Assembly (NCBI GenBank): GCA_036381125.1
Contig: DASVDK010000143.1
Coordinates: 1-6,720 of the forward strand
Direction of reading: 5' to 3'
DNA length: 6,720 nucleotides
From: DASVDK01 sp036381125 [NCBI: Thermodesulfobacteriota bacterium]
GTDB taxonomy: Bacteria; DASVDK01
The translations under genes and the position numbers were made by a program. Below, in pieces: positions 1 through 4,375 of the stretch (position 1 is the first letter of the stretch; each line of letters opens with the position of its first letter). The notes beneath the pieces are model-generated. The model made no database searches. It was not told the origin of the DNA and worked only from the letters and a program-made list of their open reading frames with translations.

Positions 1-391
1 CGGGGTGCATCGGGCAGGTCCACTCGGTGCGCGTGACCGGCGCGGCCGGCGCGACCGGCTCGAGCGCCATGCCGCACCTGGGGCAGGAACCGGGCCCGAC
101 CTGCCGCACCTCCGGGTGCATCGGGCAGGTATACTCGGCGCCGCCGGCCTCCCGTCCGCCGGCGGGAGGCGTCGCCTCGTGCGCGCCCTCCCTGGCCCCG
201 GGGGTCCCGTCGGCGAAGCGGCGCGGGTCGGTCCGAAACGCGTCGAGGCAACTCCGGCTGCAGAAGTGGTAGGTCCGCCCCTCGAACGTCTCCGACCCGA
301 CGGCGTCCTCGGGGCTGATCGTCATCCCGCAGACCGGGTCGACCACGGTCTCGGGCGAGTGGCGATGACGGGCCGTCGCCGCGTCGCTCAT
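1..391 (-). CDS. Heavy-metal (probably Cu) P1B-type ATPase, N-terminal part
   Basis: This is the first 130 residues of a gene that leaves the window at the left edge. Translation of the minus strand from ATG 391-389 gives a YHS domain (about residues 18-61) with DPVCGM (Cys21) and YHFCSRSC (Cys44, Cys48). A linker follows, then a heavy-metal-binding unit with YTCPMHPEV (Cys89, His92) and CPRCGMALEP (Cys103, Cys106). A second unit begins at WTCPMHP (Cys126) and is cut by the edge. YHS followed by TCPMHP units is the usual front end of copper or silver-exporting P1B ATPases of the inner membrane; the cysteines and histidines would bind the metal. The start is fixed by GAGGAGGT eight bases upstream and by a promoter behind it. 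The membrane helices and the DKTGT motif lie outside the window, so the ATPase call rests on domain order. An RND adaptor or a small metallochaperone is the alternative. Confidence 0.82.
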   Translation of the reverse strand, partial: MSDAATARHRHSPETVVDPVCGMTISPEDAVGSETFEGRTYHFCSRSCLDAFRTDPRRFADGTPGAREGAHEATPPAGGREAGGAEYTCPMHPEVRQVGPGSCPRCGMALEPVAPAAPVTRTEWTCPMHP

Positions 392-398
392 GTCGTCG

Positions 399-406
399 AC
401 CTCCTC
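399..406 (-). promoter_or_regulatory. Strong Shine-Dalgarno of the metal ATPase gene
   Basis: On the minus strand the bases read GAGGAGGT, followed by eight bases and the ATG at 391. This near-perfect match to the 16S rRNA 3' end decides the start codon, because the same frame stays open far upstream. Confidence 0.75.
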
Positions 407-408
407 AT

Positions 409-428
409 CCCCTCCCCCATGGGAGGGG
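409..428 (-). repeat. Perfect hairpin CCCCTCCC/GGGAGGGG in ATPase leader
   Basis: The arms 409-416 and 421-428 are perfectly complementary (8 bp) around a 4-base loop (CCAT on the plus strand). The hairpin ends three bases upstream of the Shine-Dalgarno and begins at the predicted transcription start, so it would form the 5' end of the ATPase mRNA. A sister hairpin with the same geometry is at 467-486. It could stabilise the mRNA or affect ribosome access; the structure is seen, the role is inferred. Confidence 0.6.
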
Positions 429-435
429 CGTTGGC

Positions 436-465
436 ACTCTACGACGACCCGGGAGCGGCTGTCAA
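436..465 (-). promoter_or_regulatory. Sigma-70-type promoter for the metal ATPase
   Basis: On the minus strand a consensus -35 TTGACA (465-460) and a -10 TAGAGT (441-436, 4 of 6 to TATAAT) are separated by 18 bases. Transcription would start near 429-431, leaving a leader of about 40 bases with one hairpin, the Shine-Dalgarno and the ATG. The sequence TGCCAA just after TAG (438-433) forms a 5-of-6 inverted repeat with the -35 TTGACA, which could be part of an operator. A spacer longer than 17 bp is also common at metal-responsive MerR/CueR promoters, but I see no clear CueR-type dyad in it. Confidence 0.5.
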
Positions 466-466
466 T

Positions 467-486
467 CCCTTCCCCCCCGGGAGGGG
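467..486. repeat. Second hairpin of the same design (CCCTTCCC/GGGAGGGG)
   Basis: The arms 467-474 and 479-486 pair over 8 bp with one G.T wobble around a CCCC loop. The right arm GGGAGGGG is identical to that of the hairpin at 409-428, whose first base lies 58 bases away. It sits just upstream of the -35 box of the ATPase promoter, so it is outside the predicted ATPase transcript. Two copies of one design in 80 bp suggest a small dispersed repeat family. Confidence 0.55.
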
Positions 487-802
487 TTTCCTCTCCTGGA
501 CGGGAACCGGCGCAGGCGCGCGGACCCGGCCCGGTGTCGGGAGGTACGAAAGCGGTGCCGCCGCGGGGGTAACGGTGCGGACGATGCGGAACGGCGGGAA
601 CGTGGTGATGCGGGGACTGCTGCTCGGGGCCGGATCCCGTCGGGCGATCGACCTCGCGGCGGGTCAAGGGCTGGTCCATGGTGGCCGCCGTCTCGAGACG
701 ACAGTCGAGGGGCCGGCCTGGGGACGCGGCCTCGGCGGGCCCCGTGGAGGACGCGATCCCCGCCAACAGGACCGCCGGCACGACCACGAGCGGGAGGCGC
801 AT

Positions 803-1131
803 CTTTTCGCTTCATTCGCCCGGCGGCCCACCAGGCAAGCGGCAAGGCCCCGCCATGGCCTGGCGCCTCCCGGGCCCCTGAAGGCCCCCGTCGCGCCGCG
901 GAACGCCCGCACGCGGCCCGGGGCCCGCCGCAGGGCCCTTGCCGCCAGGCCGGCCGCTCACCCGAGCATCATGAGGGGATCGAGATGACGGCGATCGAGC
1001 GCCGCGCTCGGCCGACTCTCGCCGTGCGGCGGGCCGCCGATCGCACGGAGCGCGACCGTCGCCGCGCCGAACAGGGCTCGGCCGAGGGGCGCCGCCGCAA
1101 TCCTCTGTGGTTATCTGTGGTTACAGGCGGT
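803..1131. other. Intergenic stretch without a recognisable gene
   Basis: This interval between the tRNA-Leu 3' end and the doubtful frame has open frames on both strands, but none has a recognisable product, a ribosome binding site or coherent codon use. It is mostly GC-rich sequence with short self-complementary pieces such as GAGCGCCGCGCTC at 997-1009. It also holds the tandem decamer beside the tRNA. I see no convincing promoter or T-tract terminator. Confidence 0.5.
1104..1123. repeat. Tandem decamer TCTGTGGTTA x2
   Basis: Two exact, adjacent copies of TCTGTGGTTA (1104-1113 and 1114-1123) lie eight bases from the 3' end of the tRNA-Leu. The base composition is much lower in GC than the surroundings. 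The opposite strand reads TAACCACAGA twice. It resembles the CCACAGAT-type strings that I recall as dispersed repeats in several unrelated GC-rich bacteria; that likeness is from memory and not checked here. Confidence 0.6.
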
Positions 1132-1214
1132 TGGTGCGAGAGGTGGGACTCGAACCCACAAGGTTTCCCACCAGATTCTAAGTCTGGCGCGTCTACCAGT
1201 TCCGCCACTCTCGC
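1132..1214 (-). tRNA. tRNA-Leu, anticodon UAG
   Basis: On the minus strand the acceptor stem GCGAGAG (5' end at 1214) pairs with CTCTCGC, followed by discriminator A and an encoded CCA (1134-1132). The D arm is GCG-GAACTGGTAGA-CGC. The anticodon stem CCAGA/TCTGG holds the loop CTTAGAA, giving anticodon TAG, which reads CUN leucine codons. The variable arm is long (11 bases, TGGGAAACCTT), as expected for a class II tRNA. The T arm GTGGG-TTCGAGT-CCCAC is perfect. All parts add up to 83 bases including CCA. Confidence 0.97.
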
Positions 1215-1254
1215 ACGCAGGTGGTCGAGACTCCTGGCTGCATCGACTGCTCGA

Positions 1255-1260
1255 TTTCTA
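1255..1260 (-). promoter_or_regulatory. Possible -10 box of the tRNA-Leu gene
   Basis: TAGAAA on the minus strand (5 of 6 to TATAAT), about 40 bases upstream of the tRNA 5' end, lies in a locally AT-richer patch. The -35 position 17 bases further up reads TATCGA, a poor match. This is the best candidate I see for the tRNA promoter. Confidence 0.22.
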
Positions 1261-1333
1261 GCACGGGCGTCGCGGCATCGATAGAGGCTCGCGCCGGCCC
1301 GTGGGCGAGCCGTCGGGTCGTTCCGCCCGATGG

Positions 1334-1345
1334 CTTGTCGACAAG
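1334..1345. promoter_or_regulatory. Perfect 12-bp palindrome CTTGTCGACAAG
   Basis: CTTGTCGACAAG is its own reverse complement. It ends 18 bases before the TTGACA that is the likely -35 of the universal stress gene, a usual place for an activator or upstream operator. A 12-bp perfect palindrome can also occur by chance, and I cannot name a regulator. Confidence 0.3.
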
Positions 1346-1363
1346 CGGCCCCGGGGAAAGCGC

Positions 1364-1392
1364 TTGACAATGTCCGGTCCTGTCGCCAATCT
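1364..1392 (+). promoter_or_regulatory. Possible promoter of the universal stress gene
   Basis: A perfect -35 TTGACA (1364-1369) is followed after 17 bases by a weak -10 CAATCT (1387-1392). The leader to the ATG at 1486 would be about 85 bases. The weak -10 suggests an activated or alternative-sigma promoter if it is used at all. Confidence 0.35.
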
Positions 1393-1485
1393 GTAGCCGC
1401 AAATCATCGAAAGGACAAGGGAATCATCCCGCGGCGCCTGCCCGGCGCCCTCCGGTGCACCGGTCGGCCGGCTCGAGGAGGTCCC

Positions 1486-1956
1486 ATGATCCGACGAATC
1501 GTCGTCGCCACGGGCGGGTCGGAGTGGTCGGACTACGCGCTCCACTACGCTCTCGACCTGGCCGTCGAGTACCGGGCCGACGAGGTCCTCGTGCTCTATG
1601 TCGTACCGCCCACCGCCAAGGTAACGGTCGATCCGATGGGGATGGTCGTGCTGCCTCCCACGCCGGAGACGGCCCCCTCGGCGACCGGGGAGGAGGTGCT
1701 CGCCCGCGCCGCAGCCGACGCAGCGCGGCGAGGCGTCCCCTGCCGCACGGTGCTGCGGCAGGGCCCGGTGGCCGACGAGATCGTCAAGCTGGCGGCCGAG
1801 GAGCGGGCCGACCTCCTCGTCGTCGGCTCCCGCGGCCTCACCGGCATCCGACGCCTGCTCCTCGGCTCGATCAGCAACGAGGTCGCGGTCAAGGCCCCCT
1901 GCCCGGTCCTCATCGTCAAGCAACCGCAGGGACCGCAGACGCAGAACGCAGCGTAG
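1486..1956 (+). CDS. Universal stress protein, single UspA domain
   Basis: The product is 156 residues, the normal length of a single-domain universal stress protein, a cytosolic nucleotide-binding protein that usually forms dimers and helps survival under starvation, oxidative or metal stress. The N-terminal strand MIRRIVVATGGSEWS and the C-terminal signature show the family. VVGSRG (112-117), nine residues, then GS (127-128) is an exact G-2x-G-9x-G-S ATP-binding motif, and the protein ends with the usual PCPVLIVK strand (138-145). The Asp normally found in the first loop (DGS or DFS) is Gly10 here, so adenine contact may be altered. The start is chosen by GAGGAGG (1475-1481) four bases upstream of the ATG; the frame stays open upstream to 1330 but has no family similarity there. 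It is transcribed alone and converges on deoC. The physiological trigger cannot be told from sequence. Confidence 0.93.
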   Translation: MIRRIVVATGGSEWSDYALHYALDLAVEYRADEVLVLYVVPPTAKVTVDPMGMVVLPPTPETAPSATGEEVLARAAADAARRGVPCRTVLRQGPVADEIVKLAAEERADLLVVGSRGLTGIRRLLLGSISNEVAVKAPCPVLIVKQPQGPQTQNAA

Positions 1957-1985
1957 GCGAGGCCGGAGACGAGGCGCGGGTCGCC

Positions 1986-1998
1986 CCGGGAGGCCCGG
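1986..1998. terminator. Weak GC-rich hairpin between convergent genes
   Basis: In the 83-bp gap between the universal stress gene and deoC, CCGGG (1986-1990) pairs with CCCGG (1994-1998) around AGG. A further pairing of GCGCGGG (1974-1980) with CCCGCGC (2018-2024) could enclose it. No T-tract follows on either strand, so intrinsic termination is uncertain; it may simply slow polymerase in both directions. Confidence 0.25.
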
Positions 1999-2039
1999 TT
2001 GGACCCTGGTGAGGCGCCCCGCGCGAGGAGCGGCCGGCT

Positions 2040-2711
2040 TCAGGACCGGATCTCGTCGAGGATCGCCTTCGCGGCGCTCGTGCCGATCCGGGTCGCCCCG
2101 GCGGCCAGCATGGCGCGCGTGTCGGCGAGGGTCCGGATCCCACCCGAGGCCTTCACGCCGAGCCGTCCCCCCACCGCCTCCGCGAGGAGGCGCACCGACT
2201 CCACGGTCGCGCCGGGGTAGCCGAAGCCGGTCGACGTCTTCACGAAGCTGGCGCCGGCGGCCTCCGCCACGCGGCAGCCGAGCCGCACCTCGGCCTCGGT
2301 CAGCGCGGCCGTCTCGAGGATCACCTTGACCGGCCGGCCCGCCGCGGCGCGCACGACGGCCGCGACGTCCGCTTCCGCGCGGCTCGCCTCGCCTCCCCTG
2401 AGCCAGCCCCGGTTGATCACCATGTCGACCTCGGCCGCCCCCTGCTCCACCGCCAGGGCTGCCTCGCGCGCCTTCACCTCCGGGAGCGAGACGCCGTGGG
2501 GGAAGCCGGCCACCGAAACGACCGCCACCCGGCCGCCGAGCCGCCGCACGGCCGGCTCGACCAGCGACGGCTGCGCGCAGAGCTGCCCCACGCCGAGGGC
2601 CACGGCCTCGTCGCAGATGGCGGCAAGCTCGCGTTCGGTGGTGTCCGGCTTGAGGGCGGCGCCCCAGTCGATCAGGCGCGCGAGGTCGGCGCGGGCGAGC
2701 GGGTCGGGCAC
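2040..2711 (-). CDS. deoC: Deoxyribose-phosphate aldolase
   Basis: A cytosolic class I aldolase that cleaves 2-deoxy-D-ribose 5-phosphate into acetaldehyde and glyceraldehyde 3-phosphate in deoxynucleoside catabolism. The 223 residues are the usual length for the short bacterial form. Visible active-site elements are LKPDTT (20-25), Cys45, Asp96 in EVDMVIN, Schiff-base Lys158 in FVKTSTGFGYPG, Lys187 in VKASGGIRT, and the phosphate-binding stretch RIGTSAA (208-214). In the first motif the family normally reads D-H-T or D-L-T (Asp16 and Thr18 of E. coli); here it is Asp15-Trp-Gly, so the Thr is missing. The start is GTG at 2711-2709, twelve bases after the ispH stop, with only a weak GGGG as ribosome binding site, which suggests coupled translation. 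It is the last gene of the minus-strand cluster. No other deoxynucleoside genes are in view. Confidence 0.95.
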   Translation of the reverse strand: MPDPLARADLARLIDWGAALKPDTTERELAAICDEAVALGVGQLCAQPSLVEPAVRRLGGRVAVVSVAGFPHGVSLPEVKAREAALAVEQGAAEVDMVINRGWLRGGEASRAEADVAAVVRAAAGRPVKVILETAALTEAEVRLGCRVAEAAGASFVKTSTGFGYPGATVESVRLLAEAVGGRLGVKASGGIRTLADTRAMLAAGATRIGTSAAKAILDEIRS

Positions 2712-2723
2712 GAACGGCCCCGG

Positions 2724-3560
2724 CTACGGGTTCATCCGCTCGAGCGCGGCGACGACCTCGTCGATGATCCAGTCGGGCGTGGACGCACCGGCCGAGACGC
2801 CCACGGTGCGGGCGCCGACGAACCACTCGGGCCTGAGCTCCGCCGCGCTGGCCACCTGGTAGCTGCGCGGGTTGATGTTGCGCGCGATCTCGGTGAGGCG
2901 GCAGGTGTTGGCGCTCGTGAGGGAGCCGATGATCACCATGACGTCGTTCTCGTACGGCATGGTGCGGATCTCGTCCTGGTGGTTCTTCGTGGGGGCGCAG
3001 ATGGTGTTGATGAAGCGCACCTCGCGGCTCTTGAGGCAGAGTTCCGCCACGCACTGCCGGACGTTGTCGATGTTCTGGGTGGACTGCGTGACGACGCCGA
3101 TCTTGCGCTTGCGCGGGATGAGCCGCGCCTCGTCGGGGTTCGACACGACGATGGCGCCCGGCACCTGGCCCGCGATGCCGACGACCTCGTCGTGGCCGTG
3201 ATCGCCGATGACGACGATGCTGTACCCCTCCTGGGCGAGCGCCTTCACCTCGTCGTGGATCTCGAAGACCATGGGGCAGGTGGCGTCGACGATCTTCAGG
3301 CCGCGCCGCTCGGCCGCGTCGTAGATCTCCGGCACGGCGCCGTGGGCGCGCAGGATGAGCGTGCTGCCGGCCGGCACCGAGTCGAGGTCCTTCATCACCG
3401 TGACGCCGGCCTCGTCGATCTTCCGGACGACGTGCTCGTTGTGCACGATGTCGCCCAGCATGACGACGCGCTCGTCCGACTTCGCCGTCTTCATGGCGAT
3501 GTCGAAGGCGCGCTTGACGCCGAAGCAGGCACCCGCGGTGTCGGCTCTGTTGACGATCAC
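2724..3560 (-). CDS. ispH: 4-hydroxy-3-methylbut-2-enyl diphosphate reductase
   Basis: The last enzyme of the MEP isoprenoid pathway reduces HMBPP to IPP and DMAPP with a [4Fe-4S] cluster in the cytosol. The 278 residues match a single-domain IspH. The three cluster cysteines are Cys12 (AGACFGVKRA), Cys95 (DATCPMV) and Cys188 (NTICAPT). Substrate-binding positions are His41 (DIVHNEHVV), His73 (RAHGAV), His123 and Glu125 (GHDEVVG), Thr158 (TQST) and Ser260-Thr261 in SAGASTPDW. The conserved S-S-N of E. coli reads Ser216-Ala217-Asn218 here, followed by TCRLTEIA. The GTG start at 3560-3558 is supported by GGAGG (3572-3568) seven bases upstream. It lies 34 bases after lipB and 12 bases before deoC, so it is probably in their transcript. 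It has no direct pathway link to the lipoate genes beyond both being Fe-S or cofactor-related housekeeping. Confidence 0.97.
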   Translation of the reverse strand: MIVNRADTAGACFGVKRAFDIAMKTAKSDERVVMLGDIVHNEHVVRKIDEAGVTVMKDLDSVPAGSTLILRAHGAVPEIYDAAERRGLKIVDATCPMVFEIHDEVKALAQEGYSIVVIGDHGHDEVVGIAGQVPGAIVVSNPDEARLIPRKRKIGVVTQSTQNIDNVRQCVAELCLKSREVRFINTICAPTKNHQDEIRTMPYENDVMVIIGSLTSANTCRLTEIARNINPRSYQVASAAELRPEWFVGARTVGVSAGASTPDWIIDEVVAALERMNP

Positions 3561-3567
3561 GCCTGGT

Positions 3568-3572
3568 CCTCC
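3568..3572 (-). promoter_or_regulatory. Shine-Dalgarno of ispH
   Basis: GGAGG on the minus strand lies seven bases before the GTG at 3560, inside the short lipB-ispH gap. It decides the GTG as the ispH start. Confidence 0.65.
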
Positions 3573-3594
3573 GATCGACGAAACCTCTGCAAAA

Positions 3595-4323
3595 TCACGA
3601 TGGTTGTACCCCAGCGGCCGCCGGAAGTAAAGGCGAGCGCGCCCCCCCGGGAGCGGCGCCGGCCGGGGTGAGGGTGAACGTCGCGCGGAACGCGGCCTCG
3701 AGCGCCCGCTTCGCCTCGGCCAGCGTCACCGGGCGGCCCGCCTCGCGGGTGAGCGTCGTCATTCGCACGCCGGCCAGGCCGCACGGCACGATCAGCTCGA
3801 ACCCGGGGAGCGCCTCGTCGGTCACGTTCACGGCGAGGCCGTGCCAGGAGACCCAGCGGCTCACGTGGATGCCGATGGAGGCGAGCTTGCGGTCGTCGAC
3901 CCAGACGCCGGTCTTCCCGGCCACCCGCCCGGCGGCGACGCCGAACGCCGCGGCCGCGCGGATGATCGCCTCTTCGAGCGCGCGGAGGTAACGGTGCAGG
4001 TCGCGGCCGTGGCCGCGCAGGTCGACGATCGGGTATCCGACGAGCTGCCCGGGGCCGTGGTAGGTGACGTCGCCGCCCCGCTCGATCTCGAAGACCTCGA
4101 CGCCGCGCCGCTCGAGCGCCTCGCGGGAGGCCAGCAGGTGCTCCGGCCGGCTCGCGCGGCCGAGGGTGACGACCGGCGGGTGCTCGCAGAGGAGGAGCGT
4201 GTCTGGCGCCTCGCCGGTCTGGCGCCGGCGGGCGAGGTCGCGCTGGAGCGCCAGCGCCTCGGCGTAAGGGATGCGGCCGAGGTCGCGGACGGCCAGCGTC
4301 CCCTCCCGGGCGAACGCGGTCAC
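3595..4323 (-). CDS. lipB: Octanoyl-[ACP]-protein N-octanoyltransferase LipB
   Basis: LipB moves an octanoyl group from acyl carrier protein to the lipoyl-domain lysine of 2-oxo acid dehydrogenase E2 subunits and GcvH; LipA then inserts sulphur. The 242 residues include the full fold: CEHPPVVTLGR (46-56), RGGDVTYHGPGQLVGYP (82-98), KTGVWV (137-142), catalytic Lys146 in RKLASIG, HGLAVNV (161-167) and catalytic Cys181 in VPCGLAGV. The last 24 residues, after TLTP, are a Pro/Ala/Gly tail that I do not recognise as part of the domain. The start is GTG at 4323-4321, with a weak AGG as ribosome binding site and a strong GC hairpin directly upstream. It lies 52 bases after lpdA and two genes after sucB, so it sits with a main substrate of the modification. 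lipA is not in the window. Confidence 0.97.
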   Translation of the reverse strand: MTAFAREGTLAVRDLGRIPYAEALALQRDLARRRQTGEAPDTLLLCEHPPVVTLGRASRPEHLLASREALERRGVEVFEIERGGDVTYHGPGQLVGYPIVDLRGHGRDLHRYLRALEEAIIRAAAAFGVAAGRVAGKTGVWVDDRKLASIGIHVSRWVSWHGLAVNVTDEALPGFELIVPCGLAGVRMTTLTREAGRPVTLAEAKRALEAAFRATFTLTPAGAAPGGARSPLLPAAAGVQPS

Positions 4324-4332
4324 GTCGACCTG

Positions 4333-4362
4333 GGCCCCCCGGCGGTCTCCCGGCCGGGGGCC
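4333..4362 (-). promoter_or_regulatory. GC-rich hairpin between lpdA and lipB
   Basis: The arms 4333-4343 and 4353-4362 pair over 10 bp with one bulged C (4335), all G-C, around a nine-base loop. The hairpin ends nine bases before the lipB GTG and next to its weak ribosome binding site. No T-tract follows on the minus strand, so it is not a typical terminator. It could lower lipB translation, cause partial attenuation or protect the upstream mRNA. Confidence 0.4.
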
Positions 4363-4375
4363 TGCGAGCTGCGGG

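Larger units (their letters stand above)
392..802 (-). other. Open frame with signal-peptide-like start, doubtful gene
   Basis: An ATG at 802-800 opens a frame with no stop, running in phase into the ATPase start 137 codons later. An in-frame TGA lies four codons upstream of the ATG. The first 25 residues look like a Sec signal peptide: MRLPL, a hydrophobic core VVVPAVLLAGIA, then a small-residue cleavage region ending AEA. After that the frame is rich in Pro, His, Arg and Gly (for example SPHHHVPAVPHRPHRYP, near residues 62-78) and I recognise no domain. GC at third positions is very high for the first 45 codons and falls later. There is no good Shine-Dalgarno before 802, and the ATPase promoter and both hairpins lie inside the distal half. 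Either a small exported Pro/His-rich protein lies here, or this is chance openness in GC-rich DNA. I favour chance for the distal half. Confidence 0.25.

Noticed and set aside
664-912. A minus-strand 82-codon frame and overlapping frames between 462 and 912
   Set aside because: They are Arg/Pro/Gly-rich, lack ribosome binding sites and contain no hydrophobic or domain signal. Only the frame starting at 802 has a signal-peptide-like start and is kept as doubtful.
5-988. A 327-codon plus-strand open frame across the left end
   Set aside because: It is antisense to the YHS/TCPMHP coding sequence, has no ribosome binding site and shows low-complexity Arg/Gly/Pro composition.
969-1370. A 133-codon minus-strand open frame over the tRNA-Leu
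   Set aside because: It reads through the tRNA and shows no protein motif; the tRNA fold is unambiguous.
1330-1485. A 52-codon N-terminal extension of the universal stress protein from an upstream ATG
   Set aside because: The family domain begins at MIRRIVV, a strong ribosome binding site precedes the ATG at 1486, and the extension would contain the candidate promoter.
1258-3054. A 598-codon minus-strand open frame across ispH, deoC and the universal stress gene
   Set aside because: It overlaps certain genes in another frame and its translation is Arg/Gly/Ala-rich without motifs.
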